In this document: piece after piece, positions 35,501 through 46,540 of the stretch | Numbering within the stretch: the stretch's first letter is position 1 | Layout of the letters: every line of letters begins with the position of its first letter | The notes under the pieces: generated by a model | Told to the model about the DNA's origin: nothing | Database searches by the model: none | Seen by the model: the letters and a program-made list of their open reading frames with translations, nothing else | Source of the DNA: Mycoplasmoides gallisepticum | Lineage (GTDB): Bacteria; Bacillota_I; Bacilli_A; Mycoplasmatales; Mycoplasmoidaceae | NCBI RefSeq assembly: GCF_900476085.1 | Contig: NZ_LS991952.1 | Location: 1 to 64,000, forward strand | DNA length: 64,000 nucleotides | Direction of reading: 5' to 3' | Made by a program: the position numbers and the translations under genes

Positions 35501-38162
35501 TTGATTTAAATTAATCTCGCCTAAAAACCGTATTTTAAAAAGAGCAACACTAGCTGCTAAACAAGTTGATGCCCTTAAAGATGAGATGCGTGCTTTAAGT
35601 GATGAACAACTGTTTAATAAAACCGAATATTTTATTAACGAATTAAAGAATAACAAAACAACTGATGATATCTTAGTTGAAGCGTTTGCTGTAATTCGTG
35701 AAGTTGTTTATCGCGAAACGGGTAACTTTGCATATCTAGTTCAACTAATCGGGGCTTATGTCGTTCACCAAGGTGACTTTAGTGAGATGATGACTGGTGA
35801 AGGTAAGACCCTTACCTTAGTGCTAGCAGCATATTTAAATATGCTTGAGAAAAAAGGCGTGCATATCGTTACGGTTAATGAATACTTAGCTGAACGTGAT
35901 GCTGAACAAGCTAGAAGAATATTTGCTCGATTAAATCTAACTGTGGGATGTAATAAGGCTAACTTAGCCCCACATCTTAAAAAAGAAGCTTTTGATTGTG
36001 ATCTTACTTATACGACTAACTCTGAGTTAGGTTTTGATTATCTAAGAGATAATATGGTACGTAACTATAGGGATAAAAAGATCCGTGGGTTACATTTTGC
36101 GATCGTGGATGAAGGTGATTCAATTTTAATTGACGAAGCTAGAACACCCCTAATTATCTCAGGTCAACCTAAAAAAGATTTTAGGATGTACTTTGATGCT
36201 GACAAGTTCGTAGAAACCCTTAGTGAAAGCGATTATAAGATTGATCCCGAATCACGTAGCCCTTCGTTAACTGAAAAAGGAATCACTAAGGCTGAAAAGC
36301 ATTTTAAGATTAATAATCTTTTTGATTTAGAAAACTCTGATTTATTCCATAAGATTGGTAACGCACTAACAGCTAGAAAGATCTTTCAAAACGGAAAAGA
36401 ATATATCGTTCGCGACGATAAGATCTTAATCGTTGACCACTTTACGGGTAGAATTCTAGAAGGTCGAAGTTATAACGGTGGATTACACCAAGCAGTTCAA
36501 GCTAAAGAACGGGTTCCGATTGAAGCTGAAAACGTAGTGGTGGCGACTGTTACTTACCAATCATTCTTTAGAATGTATAAAAAGTTAGCAGCAGTATCAG
36601 GTACTGCTTTAACTGAATCTGAAGAGTTCTTAAAGATCTATAACATGGTTGTTGTGCCAGTACCAACCAACCGTCCAGTAATCCGTAAAGATCACCCTGA
36701 TTTCATGTTTGGTAATTTAAAAACCAAATGAGAAGCAGTGGTTAACGAGATTGAAAAGATTCATAAAACCGGTCAACCGATCTTAGTGGGTACTGGTAGT
36801 GTGGAAGATTCTGAAACCTTACACCAGATGTTGTTAGAAAAAAACATCATGCACGAAGTGTTGAATGCTAAAAACCACGCTCGTGAAGCACACATTATTG
36901 CTAAAGCTGGTGAAGTTGGTTCGGTAACGATCTCAACCAATATGGCAGGTCGTGGTACGGACATTAAATTAGGTAAAGGCGCTAAAGAATTAGGTGGGCT
37001 TTATGTAATTGGAACAGAACGTCACGAATCGCGAAGAATTGATAACCAATTACGTGGACGTAGTGGGCGTCAAGGTGATATTGGTGAAAGCCGTTTCTTT
37101 ATTAGTTTTGGTGACCCATTGTTCAAACGCTTTGCTCAAGATCGGATCCTTAAGGCTCAAGAAAAACTTGCATCAGATTATTTTGACTCTAAGTTCTTCT
37201 CAAGATTCTTAACAATGACGCAAAAGAAAGTTGAATCAGTTAACTTTGATATGCGTAAGAACTTAATTGATTATGACCACGTATTAGCCAACCAACGTGA
37301 ATTAATCTATAAGCAACGTGACAAGATCTTAATTGCTTCTGATCTAACTGAAGTGGTTGATCGGATGGCGCAAAATTTCGTTGAAGGTTTTGTAGAAACC
37401 TTCAAAGATCAAGCTAACCAAACAATGGTTAACCCAATTGAGTTATCAATTGCTGTTCAAAAAGAACTGCTTCAAGGTGAAGAAGTAACCGCTTCACAGT
37501 TTTATAACCAAACTTTATTAGCCGCCAAACAGACTGTTTTAAAACTAGTTAAAGACGCGATCTCTAAAAAGATCGAAGTGATGACTGTAGGAATTGCTAA
37601 TAACGTGTTTAGAGATATCATCATCCAACAGATGGATGATGCTTGGATCCATCACTTAGATCAGATGTTAAAGTTGCGTGAAGGGGTATCACTTCGTTCG
37701 TTAGAACAAACTTCACCATTAAACATCTATGTTGAAGAATCTAAGAAGTTGTTTGACCTTATGTTAAACAAGATTGCTAAAAATGTGATTTTAGCAGTAT
37801 GTGCAATCATTAATCCAACAAGAAATGTTGATATTAATGTTGAACAAGAACATAGACGTCTAGAAGCACTAAAACGACTTGAAGAGATCAAAAAACTGGA
37901 AGAATTACAAAATAACAATAACGAACCAGCTAAAGTTCTTTTCAAATTCCCTGATCAACACGGTAATATGATTGAATGCGAAGTTCCTGTTGATAACTTA
38001 ATCCAACTTGTTGATGGCCAAATCATTCAAGCGCAAGTAGCAGAAGAACCAAAACAAGAGCTTAATCAACTTGAAAAGGCAGATCAATTAGATCAAACTC
38101 TAATTGAAGCTAAGTTAGCTGAACAACAAGAACAGAAAAATAATTCTGCTACTGATAAATAA
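35490..38162 (+). CDS. secA: Preprotein translocase ATPase SecA
   Basis: Motor that drives proteins through SecYEG. The 890-residue protein starts MLINWFKLISPKNR, carries the Walker A MTGEGKT (about 101-107), DEAD-type VDEGDSILIDEART, the preprotein cross-linking domain, and motif VI GRSGRQGD. The C-terminal tail is Glu/Gln-rich and lacks the Cys/His zinc finger that binds SecB, as expected where SecB is absent. The ATG at 35490 lies inside the end of tkt (11-bp overlap). A long AT-rich spacer with a 13-bp inverted repeat follows. Confidence 0.97.
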
Positions 38163-38182
38163 ATAAAAATTTTTTTCAACAA

Positions 38183-38227
38183 AAATATTCAAATAAAAAT
38201 TTATTTTCAATTTGTATTTGAATATTT
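38183..38227 (+). repeat. 13-bp inverted repeat after secA
   Basis: Perfect pair AAATATTCAAATA / TATTTGAATATTT (38183-38195 with 38215-38227), 19-nt spacer. No U-tract follows, so it would be a poor intrinsic terminator. It could still act as a 3'-end structure for secA mRNA or as an operator. Confidence 0.4.
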
Positions 38228-38384
38228 ATCTACGTTCTTAAGTAATTTTATTTACTTTCTTATCAATTTAATCCCTAACTTACTTTTATAATATTTATAT
38301 ACCACAGAAGTTAAGGATTTTTACATTTTTTCCTAAATAAAAATTAGCATAATTGGATCATGCTAAATATTAGTAACATTTATA

Positions 38385-38413
38385 TTGATATTATTTCGAT
38401 TTAACAATATAAT
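38385..38413 (+). promoter_or_regulatory. Promoter of the lipoprotein-nuclease-Ugp cluster
   Basis: TTGATA (38385-38390), a 17-bp spacer and TATAAT (38408-38413) form the best sigma-70-type promoter in the window, 29 bp before the lipoprotein ATG. A predicted start near 38420 gives a short leader. It may be a strong promoter, fitting an abundant surface lipoprotein. Confidence 0.75.
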
Positions 38414-38442
38414 CAAGCCGTAAGAACATAATTGAGGTAGAT

Positions 38443-40683
38443 ATGAAAGTAAAGTCTTTTAAAAAAGTTATAGGTGCATTAGGGATCTTCGCTAGTGCAT
38501 CTTTATTTGTTGCAAGTTGTACAAAAGCAAGCACTAGATTTGATCAAGTTGATGATGGTAAATTAGTTTTAGCAAGCACATTCTCTTCTTCGTCTCCAAT
38601 TGCGCTGTCACTAAATGATGTAATAGAACAATATAACAAAAATAAACCGGCAGGTAATTACCCAGTTGAAATCTTCTCGATTGCTGGTGGTTATAATGGT
38701 GGTCTACAAACTGTTAATACAAAACTTGCTGCAAAAGATAAGACTCAGTTCTTTAATATGATCTTCAATTATCAGGATGTAACTGCACAATTAGTAAGAC
38801 ACGATCTAGCATTAGAACTTAATAAGGGCGCAGAACCAGTTGATGTTTCTGCTTTCCCTGATCAATTCTTACAAGAAAACTACGATATTCTTGGTAACAC
38901 TGATAGAGCGGTTTATGGTGTACCGTTTACAAGATCTACAGAAGTATTAGTAACTAACGTTCCAGTTGTTTATCAATTATTAAGTCAAGCAACAACTAAT
39001 GGTGATCTAAAGATCTCTGATGATGAAGCAACTCAAAAGTTATGAGCTGAATGAAAAATGAAAGCTCAAACAAATTTAGGTAATAATAAAAGATCTACTA
39101 GACCTTCAAGAGATGCTGGTGAGATGGCAGTAACTGAAAATGGTATGCAAGCTGAACAACCTGCACAACCTGCTAATCAAGCACCTGTTTCATCTGAATT
39201 TATTAAAAAACTTTGAGGTAATTACACATCAGTAGAAGGTGGGTTAAAAGGTTATACTTTCTCTGCTTCAGCACTAGATACAACTACAAGTTTACTTGAT
39301 TTATCTACAAGAATAGCGAAATCTTATCCAAACAACCTTAAACCTGTAAACGATCGTAAGCCAGCTAGCCCCCAAGGTGTTATAGGAATTGACTCTCCAA
39401 GTAACTACTTGTTCAATGCAACTTTCTCTCAAGTAAATGGGAACAAAGATAATTTCATGATCAGAAAAACTGCTGATAATAGAGCTTATGACTACAACGC
39501 GTTATTAAGTAACCAAGATAACCGTAACCAGCAATTAAAGAACGCGTTTAATGCTCTTTCGCCATTGATTAATGCTAACGGATTGTTCTTAAACAATGGT
39601 GGTAACTACTCTTCAAACTGAGGTAAATACCACCAATTAGGATTCTTCTTAAGTTCTACTTCAGGTTACTACCAAAGCTTTGTAGGAAATAGTGCAGCAT
39701 TTAATTTAGTGTTCAAAGGAGTTGATCCTTCAGTAGGCACTTACCCATTCCCTAACTTTACAAGTAATCTTTATGCACCAACTAAGGCTGAATACGATGC
39801 AGGTGCATTAGGTGCTTTCACTAGTAGCCGTAAACGTTGAGTAATCTATAAGAAAGATAGCTTAACAGATGCGTTAAAACAAACTGAAACGAACGTTGCT
39901 ATTACAGATGAAGCTAACCGTGCAAAAGCTGAAGAAGCCTTATCTAAAGCTTTAGAACCAATTAAAGATAATTTAAGTACTGAAAAAAACAAGAAATTAA
40001 TTGGATACATTGGAACTGGATTTGAATTAGATAAATTTGATTCAGCAGTTAAAAACAAAGTTTATCAAGCAGGTAATTTAAATAACCGTAACTTTATGTC
40101 TGCATTTGTTTTAACTAGTGATGTTGACAAAAAATCTGTTCCAAGTGAACAAAGCTTACAAGTAAGTGAAGCTGATATCAGAATTGCGCCAACTAAGTTC
40201 CAAGCATCAGCTACCAAAAACACAATCATTACTCAAGGTCCAAGTTTAATCGGAATTCATGCTAATGAAAAAGAAGATTTACAAACTAAACGCTTTATTA
40301 ACTGATTAATTAAAGGAAACATCAATATTCCTGCAAGAACTAATGCTGAAGGTAGAGAAACAAGCCCAGCTTATCAAGGAACACCTTTAAACTACTTAAT
40401 AGCTAAAGCTTCATACATTCTACCTACAAGAGAATTCTTAAATAATCCTAAAAACGAACAAACTAATAATCCATACCAAAAGATTGCAACTCACGTGTTC
40501 AAATCAATATTAGATGATCCTAATAACTACGTTCCTTACACCGACGCTCCTGACTTTAGAAGTGGTTCATTCAGACAATCTTTAGATAGTACATTGGTTT
40601 CAGCAAATAGTTCTAAATCTAATTTTGATACCTTTATGAACAATTTAGATAAAGCAGTTCCTACGATCGTTAAACAAAACTAA
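38443..40683 (+). CDS. Extracellular solute-binding lipoprotein (MG185-like)
   Basis: 746 residues. The signal peptide MKVKSFKKVIGALG ends in lipobox FVASC (Cys26). The N-terminal part resembles carbohydrate-binding proteins of ABC importers (LVLASTFSSSSP, YGVPFTRSTEVLVTN), but with large insertions, including a Pro/Gln/Ala-rich loop near residues 235-250. Gene order lipoprotein-nuclease-UgpC-UgpA-UgpE equals the M. genitalium MG185-MG189 cluster, so it is the likely binding subunit of the UgpCAE importer. It has its own promoter and terminator, so it may be made in excess over the permease. Ligand unknown (sugar or glycerol-phosphate type by family). Confidence 0.85.
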
Positions 40684-40685
40684 AA

Positions 40686-40729
40686 CGAAATAACTAAACA
40701 AAATTAACATCTTAGTTATTTTGTTTTTT
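40686..40729 (+). terminator. Terminator after the solute-binding lipoprotein
   Basis: Stem CGAAATAACTAA / TTAGTTATTTTG (40686-40697 with 40712-40723), with one G-U pair, 14-nt loop and a TTTTTT tract. Confidence 0.85.
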
Positions 40730-40747
40730 CATTTATAGCGATAAAAT

Positions 40748-41578
40748 ATGAAATTTACTAAATTTTTACTTGTGGCTGGAACACTAGGACTATCTGTTAG
40801 TTTTGTTAGTGCTTGTACGAATAGTGCAAGCAATATTCCAGCTGATAGCAAACCGTTTTGAGAAAATTTATCAAACCAATATTCTGTTACCAAATTTAGT
40901 GATGAACAGATCAAGAACAATTTGCAAAAAGCTAAATTGTTAAGATGAACAGATGGTGATACACCTGTAATCCAGTTTTATCAAGCTGATAATCCTGATC
41001 AACTAAGTAATGAAACTAGTTCGATCAGAATTGAGGGTATAGATACTCCTGAAAAAACAAGGGTGGCTGATAATAACGTTCGGGTTCCTTCTGGTGAACC
41101 AGAACTAAAATATGCAGAAGCAGCAACTCAATTTGCTCAAAGAACAGTTCCTGAAGGTTCTGATGTTTATTTTTGGTATTCAGGATCTAAGAGTTTTAAC
41201 CGTTTAGTGGGAACAATTTATTACGGGTTTGATCCAGCTAAAAAAACAGCAATCAACTATGGGGCTCAAGTAGTATTAAATGGCTTAGCGATCCCTTTAA
41301 TCAAGTCAGTAACCAGTTTACTTGATCAGAATTCTGAGATCTATGTGTCAACTAGACCAATTGGGATTGCAGCAAATCTTGCCATTCTTAATAAAATGAA
41401 TATCTGATCACTAGATAGTGATCTAAATAAATCATTAAAAGATATTTATAACGTTCGTGGAGTTGATAGTAGCTGAGTAAGTTATTTATACCCAGGGACA
41501 AATAACTACAAAACATATGCTAGAAAAGGACCTGATGCCAACGATTATGTCCAAACGATCTGGCCATTCTATGAATAA
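40748..41578 (+). CDS. Staphylococcal-nuclease-like surface lipoprotein
   Basis: 276 residues with lipobox SFVSAC (Cys23) and a thermonuclease (SNase) fold. Recognisable are WTDGDTPVI (metal-binding Asp), IRIEGIDTPEK (Arg and Asp of the active site), a helix with EAATQFAQRTV, and NRLVGTIYYG. Family knowledge: the orthologous-position nuclease of M. pneumoniae (MPN133) is a Ca-dependent surface nuclease with cytotoxic effect. It supplies nucleotides from host DNA/RNA. It stands between the solute-binding lipoprotein and UgpC, which suggests the importer may take up something released by the nuclease; this is inference. Six TGA Trp codons. Confidence 0.88.
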
Positions 41579-41641
41579 GTTGGCTTGTAGTTAAAATTTA
41601 AAAAATATTAAATCATAATTTGAACTGAATCAAAAAACAAA

Positions 41642-43375
41642 ATGGAAAATTCTAAATCGACATTAGAAATACAGATTGATAATTATCAAAATAAGCATCA
41701 AGAATATGCAAAGCATAAAAATGAAACACCAGCAATCATAATTAATAATCTGGTTGTGGATTTTGGTGAAACATTAGCATTAGATAATGTTTCATTTGAA
41801 GTTAAGAAAGGTAAACTAGTTACCTTCTTAGGGCCTAGTGGTTGTGGTAAAACCACAACCCTTAATGCAATCGCGGGGTTATTAACACCAACAAGTGGGC
41901 AGATCTTATTCTCTGGATATGATGTAACTGATAAAAGCCCCAAAGATCGTAAGCTTGGGTTAGTGTTTCAAAACTATGCGTTGTACCCGCATTTAACGGT
42001 TTATGAAAATATTGCCTTTCCGCTTTATAATGATGAAGCGTGAAAAAAGAAAGCAGCATTTAAGTCGTTGATGTCTTTAACTCGTGCTGAATGTGTTGTT
42101 TTTAAAGCTAACGGAGCAACACAAGAAGAACTTGATGCTTGGAATAAATCTGGTGAAAATCGTTATTATATTCCGATTCAAATGCGAATGGACAGTGATA
42201 ACAAAGAGATAAATCTTAATAAGAAATTAAGAGAATTAAATTCGCAAAAGCGGTTACTTGGCGTTAAGAAATATATTGAGATCTCAAGACTATCTAAGGA
42301 TGTAGCTGAGAAATTAACTCAAGCTAAGAAAGCTAACGATAAGCAAGCAAGCGATCAACTAAAAAAAGATTATCAAAAAGAAGTTATTGAGATTAAGAAA
42401 AAATATAAGAAATTAATCTTAGAAAACCAACAAGAGATCGCTAAAGAAAAACAACTAATTAAGAACTCACCAGAACTAGTTGAGATTAGAAAACTTAAAT
42501 CACAAATGTTTCGAATTGACCGTGAATTAACGGCGATTTATAAAAAATTAAGACAAAAACTAATTGAGAAATATTCATTAAATTTAAACAAATTATCTCC
42601 CGAACAAAAAGCTGAATACGATCTGCAAATGAAGAATAATATCTCATTAAAAGAAGCAGTTAACCAAGCAGTTTTAGAAGTTGCCAATCGGGTAGAGATT
42701 ACCAAAAATCTAGCCAAATTCCCAACGAAACTTTCAGGGGGTCAACAACAACGTGTTGCGATTGCACGAAGTATTGTTCGTCACCCTAAGATCTTATTAA
42801 TGGACGAACCATTGTCTAACTTAGATGCTAAGTTAAGAGTACAAACCAGACAATGGATCCGTTCAATTCAATCTGATTTACACATTACCACCATTTTTGT
42901 TACTCACGATCAAGAAGAAGCCATGTCAATTTCTGATGAAATTGTTTGTATGTCTAATGGTTCAATCCAACAGATTGGAACACCAACTGAACTGTTTAAT
43001 AAACCAAAAAATGAATTTGTTGCCAAATTCTTAGGGTTACCTGAGATGAACATCTTAACCTGTGAATTAAAAAACAACAAGATTTATTTCAACAACAACG
43101 TTATTACACAAACTAACCTAACCAAAGATTATTCTAAGATTCGTGTTGGTTTTAGGGATGATACCGTGACAATTAAACCAGACGGAATTAACCAAGCAAT
43201 CATTAAACAGATTGAAAATCTAGGAAAAATCACAGTTGCTAAATGTGAGTTTTATGATCAATTAATTAACGTTAAACTAAACCACCCAAATTATCAGATT
43301 GGTGACGTAATTAATTTTGATATCGATCATAATAAATTGCACTATTTTGACGCGGAAACAACTAATAGGATCTAA
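41642..43375 (+). CDS. ugpC: ABC importer ATP-binding protein UgpC/MsmK type, with large insertion
   Basis: 577 residues against about 370 in the usual family. Walker A GPSGCGKT is at 64-71 and Q-loop VFQNYALYPHLTVYENIAFP follows normally. The signature LSGGQQQR comes only at residue 364: some 190 extra residues, highly charged and helical (many K/E/Q, coiled-coil-like), interrupt the helical subdomain that contacts the permease. Walker B LLMDEPLSNLD, HDQEEA and the C-terminal OB-type regulatory domain are normal. The next genes encode its permeases. The insert is also known in relatives (MG187), so it is a clade trait, not an error. Confidence 0.93.
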
Positions 43376-43377
43376 TT

Positions 43378-44367
43378 ATGTTTTTTAATTGATTATTAAA
43401 GAAAAGACAACAAAAGAAGGACACAGAGTTAGGAATCTTAGATAAAAAGGTTAAGATTTGGGTGCCATTAGCCTTACTGTTTCCCAGTTTTATTGCAATC
43501 TTTTTATTTACGATCTTACCATTTTTAATGGTAATTGAAAAAGCGTTCACTCCCCTAGCAGATATCTTTAATCTAAACTCAGCTACGTTTGGAATTAGAA
43601 ACTTTGAACTATTATTTACAAGTCGACCGTTTGTTATTGGGTTAAGAAATTCGTTTTTATATTCAATCATCTCATTACCGGTAACATTAATGATTGCATT
43701 AATCATCTCATCAGCGATCGTTTTTGTTTATAACAAAGTGGCTAAAGGGTTTTGACAAACGATTTTCTTCTTACCTTATGTTACTTCATCTGTAGCTATT
43801 TCAATCGCATTTATCTACATCTTAGATTCATCAACAGGAGTATTAAATGCGATCATAGGTAAGAATATTCCTTGGTTGACTTCAGGTGAAATTGATGGGT
43901 ATAAAGCCTTATTTGGGATCATAATTTATGGGGTGTGAAGAAATCTAGCTTTTAATGTATTAATCTTATCAATGGCGATGTTATCAGTTGATAAGACTTT
44001 ATATAAGGCTGCTTCAATTGATAGTGCATCACCAATCAAGCAGTTTTTTAAAATTACCCTACCATCAATTAAGAAATCGATTAATTTCTTATTAACTTTG
44101 GGGATTTTAGGTGGGTTACAAGTGTTCCCATTAGCAATCTTCTCAAATAACCCAGATGCAGCAATTAGTAACGGGGCTTCAACAGTTCTAATCTTTATTT
44201 TTAGAAGTATTAGATCTGCTGATTATGGGATCGCGGGTGCTGCGACAATCATACTATTTGTTCTTGGAACTTTATACGGCTTATTCTTACGTAACACCGT
44301 TAACTTGTTCGACGCAATTATATTAAAGGTAAAAATCAGAAATGTTCGCATTAAAGCTAAAATTTAA
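43378..44367 (+). CDS. ugpA: ABC sugar/glycerol-phosphate importer permease UgpA type
   Basis: 329-residue inner-membrane permease (MalF/UgpA family) with about six helices. The EAA loop that docks the ATPase reads YKAASIDSASPIKQFFKITLPSIKK (split here: KAASIDSA..FFKITLPSIK, about residues 203-222). It begins 2 bp after ugpC and overlaps ugpE by 26 bp. TGA Trp codons occur near 43389 and 43753. Confidence 0.93.
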
Positions 44368-45313
44368 GAACTGGATTTCTAATCTTAAGATTAAGAAAAA
44401 CTACGAACGAGTTAGTTTAGAAATCAAAGACACAACTTGAAGAAGTATCATTCTTGGGTTTATCTTTAAGTCTTTAATCTTGTTGTTCTTTGGAATGATT
44501 ATCATCTTTCCATTTTATTTCATGATCGTAGTTGCACTAGCACCCGATGCACAAGTTTTGGACCAAAGAAAACCGATTTTATGGCCTGATTCGTTTAATT
44601 TTGTTAACTTTGCTAGAGTACTAAGAGAAGCTGATTACTGATACGCTTTACTCGTTACTTCATTTATAACAGCGTTATCTGTGATCTTAAGATTATTCTT
44701 TACGATGACTTTTGGTTATGCCTTTTTATTAAAGAATTGGAAATTCAAACGCGCGTTTTGGTTGTTATATTTATCAATCCTAATCTTGCCAGAATCAGCT
44801 TTATTAATCGGTCAATTTAGAACAATCACATTATTACAATGAAATGATCGTGCTGATCCTAAGATCTTAATTTCATTAGTAACACCTTATGTTGCTTCAA
44901 TCTTTTCTGGTTATATGTTTAAGAACGCATTTGAAGCAATTCCAGGCAGAATCAAAGAATCAGCACTAATTGATGGTTGTAGCGGAGCTAAATATTTCTT
45001 TAAAGTAGCTGTTCCTTTAGTTAAACCAACGATCTGAACTGTAACGATTCTAACGTCATTTGCTTCATGAAATTCTTATCTATGACCATTATTGTTATTA
45101 GATAGTCAATCAAAGGTATTTAATGTGATTAACCTGTGAGTTATCCGTCAAGGAATTGACCCTAATAGTGATCCAAGTGGACAACAGATCATCTTAACCA
45201 ACTTAAGAATGGCAGCTACTATTGTTGCAATAGTACCGATGTTCATTGTTTACTTTATTTTTAGAAAACGCATTATGACTTCAGTTGGTAGACGTGGTAA
45301 TAATACAAATTAA
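44342..45313 (+). CDS. ugpE: ABC sugar/glycerol-phosphate importer permease UgpE type
   Basis: 323-residue permease, second half of the channel. The N-terminal helix segment (LFFGMIIIFPFYFMIVVAL) is followed by the MalG-like PDAQVL...LWPDSFNFVNF. The EAA loop is KESALIDGCSGAKYFFKVAVP. The frame carries many TGA Trp codons, so it appears fragmented under the standard code but is intact under code 4. Overlaps ugpA by 26 bp. Next is a 53-residue membrane protein. Confidence 0.92.
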
Positions 45314-45330
45314 GGGTTAGAAATTAGATT

Positions 45331-45492
45331 ATGAAATACAAAATCATTAATTTTTGAAGAACTACTTCTACAAAGATTAAAATTATCTTAACAACATTAG
45401 TAATTCTAGTGGGTTTAGCATTTGTTAGTTTATGTGTTTATGGGGCAGTTTTTGTTGTAATCTCAGCCATTCAAAACGGTAGTTTTTGATAA
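45331..45492 (+). CDS. Small single-pass membrane protein
   Basis: 53 residues including two TGA Trp codons; the frame ends TGA(Trp)-TAA at 45490-45492. A short basic head with KIINFWRTTSTKIK is followed by one hydrophobic helix (residues about 17-44) and a tail ending NGSFW. It lies 17 bp after ugpE and 22 bp before the DHH gene, co-directional with both. Not recognised. It may be an accessory subunit of the Ugp-type importer. Coding nature is supported by position and a clean helix only. Confidence 0.55.
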
Positions 45493-45514
45493 TAAAAATA
45501 AAAAGGAGTTCATC

Positions 45515-46483
45515 ATGGTTAAAGGTAATATTTTACAAGCAGTACAAACTATTGAAAAATACGATTATATCGTTATTTTTCACCATATTAGACCAGACGG
45601 TGATTGTTTAGGTTCACAATTTGGTTTAAAAGAACTAATTGAAACAAATTATCCAAACAAAGAAGTAAAAGTTGTTGGAGATAAAAAAGACTGTTTCCCG
45701 TTTTTAGAAATGAATCACGATCATATTGATCATGAGTGATTTAAGAATAAAAAAGTTTTAGGGATTGTTGTAGATGCTAATTTCAAAGAACGGATTGAAT
45801 GTAGATCATTAATAGATGATCAACTGTTTGATGCAATTTTAAGAATTGATCACCATCCAAATGAGGATGATTTAGATGCTAAAGCATTTTTCATTGATTC
45901 AAGTTATATTGCAGCAGCTGAACAAGTGGCTGATATTGCATACCAATCTAAATGGAAAGTGACTCCAAAAGCAGCTAATTACCTATATTTAGGGATTTAT
46001 ACCGATTCTGGTAGATTTTTATTCAAAAACACATCTGCACGAACATATATGTTAGTTAGTTTTTTATCTGATGCAAATGCTGATCTGTTCTATATTAATC
46101 AGAATCTAAGTAAGGTTAGTCATAGTGATCTTAAGTTTAAACAATATGTATTTGCTAACTACAAAACAAAGGACCAAGTAATTTATTTTGTATGTTCAAA
46201 AGCTGTACAAAAAGAACTTAATCGAACATCTTTTGAATGTGCAAGAGTTAATATGTTGTCTAATATTGAGGACTTTAGAATCTGATTATTCTTTATTGAA
46301 GAAGATGATAATAAGTGAAGAATTGATTTTAGATCTAATGGCCCTTCTGTTAGAACAATAGCACTGAAATGAGGTGGTGGTGGACACGAGATGGCGTCTG
46401 GTGCGATCATTAATGGCGAAGAAAACATCATTAATGTAGTTAATGATTGTTCTGAACAAATTAAATCATTTTTAGAACATTAA
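45515..46483 (+). CDS. DHH-family phosphoesterase (NrnA/MgpA type)
   Basis: 322-residue cytoplasmic enzyme that hydrolyses oligoribonucleotides and pAp and/or cyclic dinucleotides in this family. Motifs: RPDGDCLGSQ (Asp28, Asp30), DHH at 112-114 (RIDHHPNE), IYTDSGRF, and the DHHA1 GGGGHEMASGA near the C-terminus. A clear Shine-Dalgarno AAGGAG (45503-45508) sets the start. Position after the UgpCAE genes equals MG190 of M. genitalium, but no P1-type adhesin gene follows here. Which substrate it uses cannot be read from sequence. Confidence 0.9.
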
Positions 46484-46500
46484 GAAATAGGATGACGAAC

Positions 46501-46540
46501 AAAATTAGTTCTTAACTCAGTTAAAGAACTAATTTTTTAT
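46501..46540 (+). terminator. Terminator after the DHH phosphoesterase
   Basis: Thirteen-bp stem AAAATTAGTTCTT / AAGAACTAATTTT (46501-46513 with 46524-46536) with an inner AAC..GTT pairing and a trailing TTATT. Strong. Confidence 0.9.

Noticed and set aside
42060-42700. Possible insertion of a foreign gene inside ugpC
   Set aside because: The insert is in frame, has the same codon use as the flanks, and the same long form is known from M. genitalium MG187.
44342-45313. ugpE as a pseudogene because of many stop codons in frame
   Set aside because: All internal stops are TGA at plausible Trp sites; under code 4 the frame is fully open.
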